64,000 nt of DNA from Nibribacter koreensis (GTDB lineage: Bacteria; Bacteroidota; Bacteroidia; Cytophagales; Hymenobacteraceae), in NCBI RefSeq assembly GCF_039541795.1, contig NZ_BAABGX010000002.1, forward strand, positions 744,001-808,000, read 5' to 3'. Below the pieces are notes generated by a model. The model saw only the letters and a program-made list of their open reading frames with translations. It did no database searches and was not told the DNA's origin. A program made the position numbers and the translations under genes. Of the stretch, positions 27,560 to 37,098 are shown in pieces; position 1 is the stretch's first letter; each line of letters begins with the position of its first letter.

Positions 27560-29895
27560 TGATAGCGCCTCACCATAAGACTCTTGCTTCTTCCCTACTG
27601 ACAGGGATGCTTCTTTTATTTATCCTGTTCACCACTGGCTGTAGTAGCACCAAGAGCGTGCCGCAGGGAGACTATCTGTACATTGGCGGAGACATCACCG
27701 TCAAATCTGACAACCCAGAAACAGACACCAAACCTCTGGAAGGAGAACTGGCCGCCGCCATCAGGCCTCAGCCCAATACCTCGTTTCTGGGCATGCGACC
27801 CAAGCTCTGGATCTACAACGCCTTTGGGGGAAACAAGGAAACCAAGGGCATCACCAACTGGATCAAAACCCGCCTAGGCGAACCACCCGTGCTCTTAAGC
27901 GAGGCAGACCCAACCAAGGTGAAGGGCCAGATGACCAACCGCCTCTACAACAAAGGCTACTTCAGTCCTACGCTGGAGCACCAGGTAGACAGCACCAGCA
28001 AGCGCAAAATGGCCAGCGTCAATTATACGGCCACCGTGGGCAAGCAGTACATCATTGAGAAGGTCCAGTTTCCGCAGGGCACCGACAGCCTGGCCGTGGC
28101 CATCCGGAAAACAGAACCCGAAAGCCTGGTTAAAGCCGGCGACCCGTATGACTTGCAGAATATGATCGCTGAGCGTCTGCGCATTGACGGTATCATGAAG
28201 GAAGAGGGATTTTTCTTCTTTGACGAAGACTACCTTATTTTCCACGTGGACAGCACGCTCAACAACAAGGTCAACATTTACATTCGGGTTAAAGAGACTG
28301 CGCCCACCAAGGCGCTCATCCCCTACCGCTATCAGTCTGTTTCTGTCTTCTCTGACTACTCCCTGGGTGACTCCCTGAACTATGAGAAACCGGTGCAGTA
28401 CCAAGACTACAAATACTACCCAGATGAGGAGACGTTCAAGGCGCGTGCCATCCTCAATGCAGTCTTCATCAAGAACGGCGAGAAGTACAGCCGCAAAAAG
28501 CACTTGCAGACCATTAACCGCCTCATGGATTTGGGCACGTTCAAGTTCACCGAAGTCCGTTTTGACCCGCGGGACTCGGTGGGCCAAGGCGGCTTGTTGA
28601 ATGCGTCCATTCTCATGACACAGGCCAAGAAGAAATCCGTCCGGGCCGAGGTGCAGACGGTGCAAAAGTCCAACGGTTTTGCCGGACCGGGTATTACGGT
28701 CAGCTTCAGGAACCGAAACGCGTTTAAAGGCGCCGAGCTGTTATTGTTGAACTTGGTGGGCTCTTTTGAGTCGCAGATCAGCGGAGACACCTCCAGAACA
28801 GGCTTGACGTCTTATGAGATTGGCGCCGATACGGAGTTGCATATTCCGCGCATCATCTCTCCGTTTGGCATCAGAATTTCCAGCAGTATGTACCAGCCCA
28901 GAACCAGTTTCAGGCTAGGGTTCAGGTACATTGACCGGCGCAACTTCTTCCAGCAGAACTCCTTCAACTTTGAGTACGGCTACACCTGGAAGCAATTTGC
29001 CACCACAGAGTTTGTCATCAATCCCATACAGGTACAGTTTGCGCAGTTGGCAGACACCAGTGAGGCCTTCGCCGAAATCCTCAGAAACAGACCGTTCCTG
29101 GCCCGTTCTTTTGAGCAACAGTTTATCCTGGGGGGTAATTACCGCCTGGTGTTCAACACGCAGGGCATTGCCAACCGTACGCACCAGTTCTACATCAGCC
29201 CGGGCCTAGACATGTCTGGCGGCTTGTGGGGACTTTTCTTCAGGGCCAAGAACAAGCGCCCGGCAGACCCAGAATTCCCGAACACCTTGGCTGGGCAAGC
29301 CATCTCACAGTACATCAAGACAGACCTGGAGACGCGCTACTACTTCAACATCACTGATAAATTGGTGCTGGCCACGCGTCTGTTGGGGGGCGTGGGAATT
29401 CCGTATGGTAACTCAAAGGTTTTGCCGTACATCAAGCAATACGGCATTGGCGGACCTAACAGCATCAGGGCGTTCCCGGCGCGCAGCGTGGGCCCGGGCA
29501 CGTTTGACCCTAGCAAGGACATTGACCCCGAAGACCCTAACCGCACGTTCACCTTCTTTGACCAGACCGGTGACATCAGGCTGGAGGGCAACGCCGAGTT
29601 CCGGTTTCCGCTCATGGATCCCTATCTGAAGGGCGCCGTGTTTGTAGACGCCGGTAACGTGTGGCTCTATGACGAGGACCCAGACCGCCCCGGCGGAAAG
29701 TTTGACGGCAATTTCATGAGCCAGTTGGCCGTGGGCGCCGGCGTGGGCATGCGCATTGACGTGCAGTTCTTTGTAGTGCGCCTGGACTTGGCTTACCCAC
29801 TCCGCGATCCTAACTACATCAACACCAAGCGCCCCACCAATGATGGCTTGTTTGGCACCGGCGTCTTGAACCTGGCCATAGGCTATCCATTCTAA
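27559..29895 (+). CDS. tamL: TamL: lipoprotein-type TamA/BamA-family outer-membrane protein
   Basis: The 778-aa protein has a lipoprotein signal with lipobox TTGC (Cys28), typical of Bacteroidota TamL and unlike proteobacterial TamA. POTRA-like segments follow in about residues 40-400 (VNIYIRVKETAPTKALIPYRYQ, KHLQTINRLMDLGTFKFTEVRF). A 16-strand Omp85 barrel makes up the rest, with GGPNSIRAFPARSVGPG (the conserved loop-6 region, about 633-650) and a C-terminal aromatic residue (GYPF). The ATG overlaps the tamB stop by one nucleotide, so the two are made together and probably act together in outer-membrane biogenesis. Confidence 0.94.
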   Translation: MIAPHHKTLASSLLTGMLLLFILFTTGCSSTKSVPQGDYLYIGGDITVKSDNPETDTKPLEGELAAAIRPQPNTSFLGMRPKLWIYNAFGGNKETKGITNWIKTRLGEPPVLLSEADPTKVKGQMTNRLYNKGYFSPTLEHQVDSTSKRKMASVNYTATVGKQYIIEKVQFPQGTDSLAVAIRKTEPESLVKAGDPYDLQNMIAERLRIDGIMKEEGFFFFDEDYLIFHVDSTLNNKVNIYIRVKETAPTKALIPYRYQSVSVFSDYSLGDSLNYEKPVQYQDYKYYPDEETFKARAILNAVFIKNGEKYSRKKHLQTINRLMDLGTFKFTEVRFDPRDSVGQGGLLNASILMTQAKKKSVRAEVQTVQKSNGFAGPGITVSFRNRNAFKGAELLLLNLVGSFESQISGDTSRTGLTSYEIGADTELHIPRIISPFGIRISSSMYQPRTSFRLGFRYIDRRNFFQQNSFNFEYGYTWKQFATTEFVINPIQVQFAQLADTSEAFAEILRNRPFLARSFEQQFILGGNYRLVFNTQGIANRTHQFYISPGLDMSGGLWGLFFRAKNKRPADPEFPNTLAGQAISQYIKTDLETRYYFNITDKLVLATRLLGGVGIPYGNSKVLPYIKQYGIGGPNSIRAFPARSVGPGTFDPSKDIDPEDPNRTFTFFDQTGDIRLEGNAEFRFPLMDPYLKGAVFVDAGNVWLYDEDPDRPGGKFDGNFMSQLAVGAGVGMRIDVQFFVVRLDLAYPLRDPNYINTKRPTNDGLFGTGVLNLAIGYPF

Positions 29896-29923
29896 GTATT
29901 CCATCCCATTATAAAACCGCTGC

Positions 29924-29961
29924 CGTTTTTGGCTTGTTTTCTGTAAAACAGCCCAAAAACG
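29924..29961. repeat. P38 palindrome, copy 9 (convergent spacer)
   Basis: A 38-nt copy with loop CTGT and right arm CAGCCCAAAAACG, downstream of tamL. Confidence 0.94.
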
Positions 29962-29962
29962 G

Positions 29963-29998
29963 AGCCCCAACCCCTCCCTAACGGAGAGGGGCTTTTTT
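29963..29998 (+). terminator. tamL terminator
   Basis: AGCCCC pairs with GGGGCT, with an inner CTCC/GGAG pairing, followed by six T residues. Confidence 0.8.
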
Positions 29999-30005
29999 GT
30001 ACTGG

Positions 30006-30028
30006 CGCGAGTCTTAAGACTCGTGACT
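30006..30028. repeat. GAGTC inverted repeat
   Basis: CGCGAGTCTTAAGACTCG forms a short palindrome made of the same GAGTC words seen at 11650, 20820 and 50031. Confidence 0.55.
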
Positions 30029-30119
30029 AAGGATGCGGGGTAGTCTCCTGACTACCCTCGCGGGCACCGTGAAACAAGTGCGTATAGCTCCTTCTGCGAG
30101 TTTTTATCAGAATGCGTGA

Positions 30120-30150
30120 TCATCCCCCTACCCCCTTCAAAGGGGGACGA
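30120..30150. repeat. CCCCCTACCCCC 31-nt element
   Basis: It begins TCATCCCCCTACCCCC and ends AAAGGGGGACGA. It is identical over 31 nt to the copy at 50426-50456, 20 kb away. Confidence 0.9.
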
Positions 30151-30164
30151 TATGCGTGTTTTCT

Positions 30165-30194
30165 GTAGAGACTAGGCAGTGCCTAGTCTTCTAC
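30165..30194. other. Imperfect hairpin
   Basis: GACTAGGCA pairs with TGCCTAGTC, and one bulged base separates this from a further 4-bp stem. Its role is unknown. Confidence 0.4.
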
Positions 30195-30235
30195 GCATTT
30201 CTGATCCAAAATGCCTGCTCACACAAGCGGACGTT

Positions 30236-30262
30236 TGTGCTATGGTAGCTGAGCATAGCACA
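30236..30262. other. Perfect 9-bp hairpin
   Basis: TGTGCTATG pairs with CATAGCACA around a 9-nt loop. It may be part of the fpg 3' region. Confidence 0.4.
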
Positions 30263-30305
30263 TCAGCACATTAATTCATCTTCAAATTTCCAAATCTTCA
30301 CATTA

Positions 30306-31121
30306 TCACACCTGACACTGCGGGCAGAAGTACGTGGCTCTGCCGCCCACATAGTCTTTCTCAATCTTGGTTTGGCAGTGCGGGCAGTGCAGGTGCGCAT
30401 CTTGGGCTCCGCCCGAAGGACGTTCATCCCACTCGCGGGCGTGGATAAGGTAATGCGCCGGGAAGTCTCTGTAAATAGCCTCTGCGTTGACGGCGGTTTC
30501 CAAGACTCTTCTGATGGAGGTCGCCAGCCGGTCTATTTCCTCTGGGGTGAGCGCATCAGCTCTTCTTTCTGGGTGTAGCCTGGCCTGGAACAACACCTCA
30601 TCGGCTATCCAGTTGCCCACGCCGGGTGTGATGCGCTGGTCCAGCAGCAGGGATTTGAGCAGGCCTTTCTTTTTGGCCAAGCCTTTGGCAAGTTGTTCTG
30701 CGGTGATGGTCAAGGCGTCTGGTCCCAGCTTCTTCTGCTTTTGGAACGCCTCCACGCTGGTGGTCAGTCCCAGCCTGCCAAACTTTCTGGAGTCTATGAA
30801 CGCCAACCTGAAACCGTTCTGGAAAATAAACACGGCGCGGGCAAAGCGGGGCGTCTCGGCCTCATCCTTATAATACGCCACGTCACCAGTCATCCCGAAG
30901 TGCATAGTCACCACCGCGCCATGGTCTGTGAACAGAAACAGTTGTTTGCCCAAGCGGTGCGTACCCGTAAAGGAATGGCCCATCAGCGTCTTCCTGAACT
31001 CATCCAGGTCTACCTGCAACTGGCGTCTGGGCTCCTGCACTTCCACCTCCATAATGGGCTGGTGCAGGCTAGTCTCCTCAATGAATCTTCGGTAGGTCTC
31101 TACTTCGGGTAGTTCTGGCAT
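30306..31121 (-). CDS. mutM: Formamidopyrimidine-DNA glycosylase (Fpg/MutM)
   Basis: This is a base-excision repair glycosylase/AP lyase for 8-oxoguanine and formamidopyrimidines. At 271 aa it has the usual length. The catalytic N-terminus PELPEVET has Pro2 and Glu3, and Lys59 lies in RLGKQL. The helix-two-turn-helix is recognisable as ITPGVGNWIADEVL (about 164-177), and the C-terminal zinc finger (about 246-269) has CPHC and CPQC with the essential Arg in GGRATYFC. It is monocistronic and faces away from the DinB-like gene. All catalytic residues are present. Confidence 0.96.
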   Translation of the reverse strand: MPELPEVETYRRFIEETSLHQPIMEVEVQEPRRQLQVDLDEFRKTLMGHSFTGTHRLGKQLFLFTDHGAVVTMHFGMTGDVAYYKDEAETPRFARAVFIFQNGFRLAFIDSRKFGRLGLTTSVEAFQKQKKLGPDALTITAEQLAKGLAKKKGLLKSLLLDQRITPGVGNWIADEVLFQARLHPERRADALTPEEIDRLATSIRRVLETAVNAEAIYRDFPAHYLIHAREWDERPSGGAQDAHLHCPHCQTKIEKDYVGGRATYFCPQCQV

Positions 31122-31135
31122 AGCGGCAAGGGCAT

Positions 31136-31173
31136 CGTTTTTGGCCTGTTTTCTGGAAAATAGCCAAAAAACG
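31136..31173. repeat. P38 palindrome, copy 10 (divergent spacer)
   Basis: A 38-nt copy with loop CTGG, a perfect left arm and right arm ATAGCCAAAAAACG. It starts 14 nt from the mutM start codon. Confidence 0.93.
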
Positions 31174-31312
31174 GCTTCCTCACTTAAACCGGCAAGGCAG
31201 TGGATTGGTTATCAGAATCTTGGCCAAAAGGCAGGCACCATCTTTTAAAATTCAGTACAAATACGCATTGAAATATAAACCCGAGGCATGGCAGAAGCTG
31301 ATTGTATTTTGG

Positions 31313-31320
31313 TAAATTTG
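31313..31320 (+). promoter_or_regulatory. Candidate Bacteroidota -7 box
   Basis: TAAATTTG matches TAnnTTTG and lies 23 nt before the ATG of the DinB-like gene. No -33 TTG at the expected distance. Confidence 0.4.
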
Positions 31321-31343
31321 GTAAACTCATAAGCTTTGCGTGT

Positions 31344-31889
31344 ATGGAAACTCCCACCCTTTCTCTAGAACAACTCCGTTTCCCTGTCGGTCGGTTTGAA
31401 TACCCGTCCGTGTACCAGACTGCGCTCACCCAGAAATCTATTGACGTCATTGCCGGTTTGCCGGCCCAGTTGCGCGCCGCCGTAGAAGGCCTCACAGAGG
31501 AGCAACTAGACACGCCCTATCGTCCCGGCGGCTGGACCATCAGACAAGTGGTGCACCACCTGCCAGACAGCCACCTAAACAGTTACACGCGCTTCAGGCT
31601 GGCCTTAACGGAGGAGCGCCCCGTCATCAAACCATATGATGAAAACGGCTGGGCTCAATTACCAGATGCGCAATCTGCCCCTATTGAAAGCTCCCTGCAA
31701 CTATTAGATGCCTTGCACCAGCGCTGGGTGATGCTTTTGCAGTCCATGAACTTCCCGCAATGGCACCGCACGTTTGTGCACCCAGAAGGCGGTGAGATGT
31801 TCCTGTTCCAGACCGTGGGCATGTATGACTGGCACAGTCGTCACCACCTGGCGCACATCACTACCCTTAAAACCAGAATGGGCTGGTAA
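31344..31889 (+). CDS. DinB/YfiT-like putative metal-dependent hydrolase or thiol transferase
   Basis: The start METPTLSLEQLRFPVGRFEYP gives 181 aa; the ORF extends upstream to 31302 only through the -7 box. The four-helix DinB fold is recognisable, with three metal-ligand histidine positions: one in RQVVHHLPDSH (about 67-77) and two in WHSRHHLAH (about 166-174). The protein matches the YfiT/BstA group, which in Firmicutes conjugates bacillithiol to electrophiles. Whether this organism makes bacillithiol cannot be told here, so the thiol-transferase role is inference. Confidence 0.87.
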   Translation: METPTLSLEQLRFPVGRFEYPSVYQTALTQKSIDVIAGLPAQLRAAVEGLTEEQLDTPYRPGGWTIRQVVHHLPDSHLNSYTRFRLALTEERPVIKPYDENGWAQLPDAQSAPIESSLQLLDALHQRWVMLLQSMNFPQWHRTFVHPEGGEMFLFQTVGMYDWHSRHHLAHITTLKTRMGW

Positions 31890-31910
31890 AACCCATTTCA
31901 TAATATGCTC

Positions 31911-31948
31911 CGTTTTCAGCCTGTTTTCTGGAAGACAGGCTGAAAACG
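31911..31948. repeat. P38 palindrome, copy 11 (compensated variant)
   Basis: Left arm CGTTTTCAGCCTG and right arm CAGGCTGAAAACG: two adjacent base pairs (7:32 and 8:31) differ from the consensus on both arms at once and stay paired. Loop CTGG. It lies in the tandem spacer before the T9SS type-B gene. Confidence 0.95.
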
Positions 31949-32152
31949 ATAAAGCCGGAAGCCTTTGCGTAGTAGTACGCAGAGGCTGCTTGCTTTTTAT
32001 GAGGTGCTTCTTGATTTATGGATATTGGTGAACACTAGCTTTGTTAGAGTCTTACATAAAGACAATATTGTTCTGTCACGCCGCATTTATATCACTTAAA
32101 AACGAAAGAATATCCTCAAATTAGATTATTTTAGCCAGACCTTACTTTGGCT

Positions 32153-35100
32153 ATGCAACTGCTTCCCCTCTTATCTATCTTCAATCTATTCTGGCAGACA
32201 CTGGCCTGGACGCCTTCTGCCCAGCCTGCTGAACCGCCTGTTCCGTTTATTACTTCTGAGGCGGTGGCACCAGCAGCGCAGGGCTCTCTGGAGTTTGTGG
32301 AGAACAAGGGACAGTGGCCCAAGCAAGTGCAATTTTCGGCGGAGGTGCCAGGCGGGCGGCTTTTCTTGCAGAACAAAGGGTTTGTGTACACCCTGTATGA
32401 TGCCAAGACGCTGGGCCACAAACACGCAGACCAGCCAAAGAAGCCCGGCAAAAAATCACCTGAGACGCTTTCTGATGATGAGGCACGGGTAAAAGGCCAC
32501 TCTTACTCCGTTACGTTTGAAGGCGCCAGGGCCACCCCTCAGGTAAAAGGCCACGAATCCACTGCAGGCACCAGAAACTACTTTTTAGGCAATGACCCTT
32601 CCCGCTGGGGAAAAGGGGCCAGAGGATTCAGGAAGGTACAGTACCAAAACGTATACCCTGGCATTGACGTGGCCTTGTATGAGAAAGCCGGAAAGCTCAA
32701 ATATGATTTCTACCTGGCCGCAGGTGCCTCTCCTAATAAGATAAAACTCACATACAGCGGAGCCAGTCAACTCAAACTACAGGACGGCCATCTGCTCATC
32801 TCCACCACCGTGGGGAACGTAACCGAGCAGAAGCCCATTGCCTACCAGTTGGTAGACGGCCGGCGCAAAGACGTGCCGTGTGCGTTTGTATTAAAGGAGA
32901 ACACGGTTTCGTTTCAGTTCCCGGAGGGTTATGACCAGAAGTTGCCGCTGGTGATTGACCCGGTGGTGATCTTCTCTTCCTTTACCGGCTCTACGGCAGA
33001 CAACTGGGGCTTTACCGCCACCTATGACAGCCAAGGCAACATGTACTCTGGCGGGATTGCGTTCAAGGTAGGCTATCCGGCCTCGCCGGGAGCGTTTCAG
33101 GTGAACTATGCAGACAGCGTAGACATTGCCATCATCAAATACAACACGGGGGTTTCTGGCCCCGCCGCGCGTTTGTACGCCACGTATTTGGGCGGTCGCA
33201 AAGCAGATGTGCCGCACAGCATGGTGGTCAACGCCAAAGACGAACTGCTCATCCTTTCCAGCGTAGGCTCCTTTGATTTTCCTATCTCTGCCAGCGCCTT
33301 TGATAGAACCTTTAACGGTGGTCCGCGCATTAAACCTCTAGGCAGCGGCGCCAACCCTAATTACCAGCAAGGCTCAGACATTGCCATCACGTCCTTGAGC
33401 TCAGATGGCAGCACCCTGGTGGCCTCTACCTTCTTGGGCGGCACAGACAATGACGGCTTGTTAAATCCTTTCGGGCCTAATGGCAATGACCTGGTGCAAA
33501 ACTACGGAGACCAGCACCGCGGCGACATCATCACAGACCCAGATGGCAATGTGTACATTGCTTCCAGCACGTTTTCCCGTGATTTTCCGGCCAGAAACGG
33601 TTTTCAAAATCAATACGCGGGCGGCACCAATGATGCGGTTATATGTAAGCTTACTCCAAACCTGAGCCAGTTGGTATGGTCCAATTATTATGGGGGCACG
33701 GGCACAGACGCTGCCTATTCCATTCAATTAGATAAGAATAGAAACGTGTATGTGGCCGGCGGCACCACCAGCGCCGCCCTGGCTGGCACGGCCAACGGCT
33801 TACAAACGTCAAACAGCGGCGTGGTAGATGGCTTTGTGCTAAAGATTGCCAATACCGGAGACAGAATTCTAGCCGGCACGTTTATTGGCACCGATTCTTA
33901 TGACCAGAGCTATTTCTTACAGTTAGACGGGCAGGAGAACGTGTATCTTTTTGGACAGACGGCCGGCAATTATCCTGTAACGGCTAATGTCTACAATGTT
34001 CCTAATGGCAAGCAGTTCATCCATAAACTCAACAACAATTTAAACGCTACCATTTTCTCTACCGTGTTTGGCACTGGCAATGCGCTTATTGACCTTTCAC
34101 CTACCGCCTTTCTGGTAGATGAGTGTGAACGCATTTACATCTGTGGCTGGGGCGGGGTGACCAACGCAGGGTATGGAAACGGAAGAACCTTTGGGCTACC
34201 CACCACGCCAGACGCAGTACAGGCCACCACAGACGGCAGTGACTTTTACCTGATGCAGCTCTCGCCTAATGCCAAGGATTTGGTGTACGCTACGTTTTAC
34301 GGCGGTCCGCTGGCCAATGAGCACGTAGACGGCGGCACCAGCCGGTTTGACAACCGCGGCATTGTCTACCAGGCGGTGTGCGGCGGCTGCGGCGGCTACA
34401 GTGACTTTCCGGTACCGTCTGGCGCCCATACGTACAGTGCCCTCAACAAAAGCACCAACTGCAACAACGCCTCTTTCAAGTTTGACTTTCAGACATCGGC
34501 TAATGCAGGGCCAGACCTTAGGTCTTGTTCAGCAGATGCCCCGGTTTTATTACAAGGCACGCCGGCCGGTGGTTTCTGGGCTGGCCCGGGCGTTTCTTTG
34601 GTGGGGGGCAGGTATTTCTTTACGCCAACCTCCAACTTAGTAGGAGAAAACATCCTTACCTATACCACCACCATTGAAGGCACCAATCTCTGCGTAAAGA
34701 CCAATGCCCTGGTCATGACGGTAGCCTCCTCTGTTCCGCACACCATAGACGCCCCTTCCAGCGTCTGCCTAAATGGTGCCCCCATCGTTTTACAAGGAAG
34801 CCCCGCTGGTGGTACCTTTACCGTAGACGGTGCCGTTTCTACTACTTTCACCCCAAGCACGGCTGGCGTGGGGTACCATATCATCACGTATACCAGCACC
34901 GGCGCCAACGGTTTTTGTGGGTCTGTGACCAGAACCATTCAGGTACTGCCCGCTCCTACCCTTCAGCTGGGACCAGACGTAGTGCTCTGCCCTGGCAACA
35001 TGGCTCCCCTTCAATTGACGGCTACTCCCGCTGGCGGAAGCTGGACGGGCAACTATGTAACGGCGGCGGGTGTTTTTACACCTCCGGCTGGTTTCACGGG

Positions 35101-35677
35101 TACTACCCAGGTGACGTACACCATCACCGGGGGTTGCGTAGCCACGGCTACCAAGAACATCTCGGTGGCGCCTATTCCTACGGTTCAGGCATCCTTGGCC
35201 AATAGTTGCCAGAATGATCTTTCTATTTCGGGGTACGCGCCGTTCAATGCGGTTTTTGCCAACACCACCACCGGGTCCACCAGCTACCTTTGGGACTTTG
35301 GAGACGGCGGCACCGCTACAGACAAAACCCCAACGCATACGTACCTGCAACCCGGCACTTATACTGTCAAACTCACCGTCTTCTATGGCCCCGGCTGCCA
35401 GGAGCAACGGGAGATTGGCAAGGTACTGGTAGTCAATGGCATCATGCCCAACATCTTCACGCCCAACGCAGACGGCATCAATGACACCTTTGTGCAGCGG
35501 TTCAGCTGTCTGCCCACGTCCTTAACCGTGTACAACCGCTGGGGCAAGCAGGTGTATGAAAACAAAGACTATCAACAAAACTGGACGGGAGACAACCTCT
35601 CTGAAGGCACGTATTTTTACTTACTCAAAGACACCGCCGGCAACACCGCCAAGGGCTGGGTGGAGATTGTACGATAA
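32153..35677 (+). CDS. Secreted T9SS protein with SBBP beta-propeller, PKD and type-B sorting domain
   Basis: The start MQLLPLLSIFNLFWQTLAW (ATG 32153, preferred over a TTG two codons earlier) gives a signal peptide and 1174 aa. Residues about 45-275 match the N-terminal domain with SLEFVENKGQWP (DUF7948-type). About 285-750 hold SBBP-like beta-propeller repeats (ATYLGG, GGTGTDAAYSIQLDKNRNVYVAG). Several Ig-like segments follow (about 780-1010), then a PKD domain (about 1022-1095, YLWDFGDGGTATDKTPTHTY). The last 75 residues are the gliding-motility-associated type-B T9SS domain (NIFTPNADGINDTF, VYNRWGKQVYEN, GTYFYLLKD). The passenger function is unknown; the family is typically large and extracellular. 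Confidence 0.93.
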   Translation: MQLLPLLSIFNLFWQTLAWTPSAQPAEPPVPFITSEAVAPAAQGSLEFVENKGQWPKQVQFSAEVPGGRLFLQNKGFVYTLYDAKTLGHKHADQPKKPGKKSPETLSDDEARVKGHSYSVTFEGARATPQVKGHESTAGTRNYFLGNDPSRWGKGARGFRKVQYQNVYPGIDVALYEKAGKLKYDFYLAAGASPNKIKLTYSGASQLKLQDGHLLISTTVGNVTEQKPIAYQLVDGRRKDVPCAFVLKENTVSFQFPEGYDQKLPLVIDPVVIFSSFTGSTADNWGFTATYDSQGNMYSGGIAFKVGYPASPGAFQVNYADSVDIAIIKYNTGVSGPAARLYATYLGGRKADVPHSMVVNAKDELLILSSVGSFDFPISASAFDRTFNGGPRIKPLGSGANPNYQQGSDIAITSLSSDGSTLVASTFLGGTDNDGLLNPFGPNGNDLVQNYGDQHRGDIITDPDGNVYIASSTFSRDFPARNGFQNQYAGGTNDAVICKLTPNLSQLVWSNYYGGTGTDAAYSIQLDKNRNVYVAGGTTSAALAGTANGLQTSNSGVVDGFVLKIANTGDRILAGTFIGTDSYDQSYFLQLDGQENVYLFGQTAGNYPVTANVYNVPNGKQFIHKLNNNLNATIFSTVFGTGNALIDLSPTAFLVDECERIYICGWGGVTNAGYGNGRTFGLPTTPDAVQATTDGSDFYLMQLSPNAKDLVYATFYGGPLANEHVDGGTSRFDNRGIVYQAVCGGCGGYSDFPVPSGAHTYSALNKSTNCNNASFKFDFQTSANAGPDLRSCSADAPVLLQGTPAGGFWAGPGVSLVGGRYFFTPTSNLVGENILTYTTTIEGTNLCVKTNALVMTVASSVPHTIDAPSSVCLNGAPIVLQGSPAGGTFTVDGAVSTTFTPSTAGVGYHIITYTSTGANGFCGSVTRTIQVLPAPTLQLGPDVVLCPGNMAPLQLTATPAGGSWTGNYVTAAGVFTPPAGFTGTTQVTYTITGGCVATATKNISVAPIPTVQASLANSCQNDLSISGYAPFNAVFANTTTGSTSYLWDFGDGGTATDKTPTHTYLQPGTYTVKLTVFYGPGCQEQREIGKVLVVNGIMPNIFTPNADGINDTFVQRFSCLPTSLTVYNRWGKQVYENKDYQQNWTGDNLSEGTYFYLLKDTAGNTAKGWVEIVR

Positions 35678-35743
35678 GTCATGGCCAGGCACTTTCCAGA
35701 GGCCTGCTGCGTTCTTATCTTTGGCATTTAACAGACAAATTTC

Positions 35744-36301
35744 ATGGCAAGACCTCCTAGAAAAAGAATAGGCATACTCAACACTCCGCTTACCGTCTCC
35801 AAACAGTTTCTACCTGCTACCATCTTGCTGGTGGTGGGCCTCATCATGCTAGGCTTGCAGTACGGCACCAAGGGCGTGCAGAGCCCTAAAGACCTAACCG
35901 CCATTGAGGGCACCCTGAGCAACTACTCTTTTAAGAAGACCGCTGATGGGGACCTGGACTACGGCATCTGGATGCAAGAACTCACAGAGCGCTTTGTCCT
36001 GCCTAAGAACGAGGTTGCCCGTTTTGACACGGCCGCCTTCAAGGCCCAGGCCAAGATTGGCGAGCGCCTGCGCGTAGAATACAACAAGCGCGAAGACCCT
36101 GTCAAGAACGAGGGCAACCGCCGCATATACAGCCTATCTGCGCCCAAGCTAAACAAAACGTTTTTATCTGCCGAGGAAGTGCTGCGCCGTGACACCGGCG
36201 GCTGGCTGACGTGGTTGACCTATGCCCTGATTGCGGCGGGCATTGGCTTGTTCAGCTACAAATTATATCAGCAGAACCAGCAGCAGGAGACCTCTTACTA
36301 A
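35744..36301 (+). CDS. Small two-TM membrane protein, unknown function
   Basis: The 185-aa protein starts MARPPRKRIGILN. It has one membrane segment at about 22-42 (FLPATILLVVGLIMLGLQYG), a soluble domain (about 50-145) rich in charged residues, and a second hydrophobic segment at about 152-172 (WLTWLTYALIAAGIGLFSY), ending in a Gln-rich tail. The soluble part would be periplasmic if the N-terminus is inside. No family is recognised. It follows the T9SS gene by 66 bp without an intervening terminator or P38, so it may be co-transcribed with it. Confidence 0.72.
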   Translation: MARPPRKRIGILNTPLTVSKQFLPATILLVVGLIMLGLQYGTKGVQSPKDLTAIEGTLSNYSFKKTADGDLDYGIWMQELTERFVLPKNEVARFDTAAFKAQAKIGERLRVEYNKREDPVKNEGNRRIYSLSAPKLNKTFLSAEEVLRRDTGGWLTWLTYALIAAGIGLFSYKLYQQNQQQETSY

Positions 36302-36308
36302 CGCTTTC

Positions 36309-36346
36309 CGTTTTTGGCCTGTTTTCTGTAAAACAAGCCAAAAACG
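36309..36346. repeat. P38 palindrome, copy 12 (tandem spacer)
   Basis: A 38-nt copy with loop CTGT and a single unpaired change (CAAGCC). It sits between the two-TM gene and msrA. Confidence 0.95.
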
Positions 36347-36435
36347 AAAGAGTTTCTTGTACTGCTCATGGTCCTGCCCAGAAACTATTGCACCCTTCAA
36401 CCGGTTATAGAAACGGCACCTTACCGCCTTCTTCT

Positions 36436-37098
36436 ATGAGACCAATCATTTTCTCACTTATACTGTTGTTGGGCTTTACGTCCTGCGCCCAGAGCCAGAA
36501 CAAAAAGCAGACCTCTACCACCAAAAAAGCATCTGCCGCGGCGCCGGCTAAAAAAGACGGCCTGGCCGTAGCCACGTTTGCGGGCGGCTGTTTCTGGTGC
36601 ACCGAAGAATCTGCTGAAAAACTAAAGGGCGTCCATGAGGTGGTGGCTGGCTACACCGGCGGCACCGTCAAAAACCCCACGTATGAGCAGGTAACCACTG
36701 GCATGACTGGCCACGCCGAAGCCGTCCAGATTCACTATGACCCTGCCGTGATTAGCTATGAGACCTTGCTGGAAGCCTTCTTCGCGGCGCATGACCCTAC
36801 CACGCTGAACCGCCAGGGACCTGACGTAGGCACCCAGTACCGCTCGGCCATTTTCTACAAAACGCCAGAAGAGAAAGCCCAGATTGACGCCTACATAGCC
36901 AAGCTCAACAGCGCGCGCGCGTTTCAGGCCCCTATTGTCACACAGGTAGAGCCGCTCAAAGAATTCTACGTAGCCGAAGACTATCATCAGGACTTCTACA
37001 AAACCAACCCGGACAACCCTTACATGCGTGCCGTCTCCAAGCCCAAGCTGGAGAAGTTTAAGCAGAAGATGGAAGGAAAGTTAAAGGATCAGGAGTAA
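36436..37098 (+). CDS. msrA: Peptide methionine-S-sulfoxide reductase MsrA, exported lipoprotein form
   Basis: The enzyme reduces the S epimer of methionine sulfoxide in proteins. The start MRPIIFSLILLLGFTSC (ATG 36436) gives a lipobox with Cys17 and 220 aa, so the enzyme is probably membrane-tethered in the envelope; a longer in-frame ORF (from 36211) merely reads through the P38 element and is rejected. The catalytic motif is GGCFWC (Cys52), followed by ATFAGG and GTQYRSAIF. There is no fused MsrB domain and no C-terminal cysteine, so recycling must use Cys55 or an external reductant. Confidence 0.95.
   Translation: MRPIIFSLILLLGFTSCAQSQNKKQTSTTKKASAAAPAKKDGLAVATFAGGCFWCTEESAEKLKGVHEVVAGYTGGTVKNPTYEQVTTGMTGHAEAVQIHYDPAVISYETLLEAFFAAHDPTTLNRQGPDVGTQYRSAIFYKTPEEKAQIDAYIAKLNSARAFQAPIVTQVEPLKEFYVAEDYHQDFYKTNPDNPYMRAVSKPKLEKFKQKMEGKLKDQE

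Larger units (their letters stand above)
29896..30305. other. 410-bp convergent spacer packed with repeats
   Basis: In order it holds P38 copy 9, a terminator, a GAGTC inverted repeat (30006-30028), a 31-nt CCCCCTACCCCC element, two hairpins (30165-30194, 30236-30262), and AGCACATTAA/TTCAAATCTTCACATT low-complexity words. There is no ORF. Confidence 0.7.

Noticed and set aside
36211..36435. In-frame N-terminal extension of MsrA
   Set aside because: It only reads through the preceding gene's end and P38 copy 12; the lipoprotein signal starting at 36436 is the natural N-terminus.
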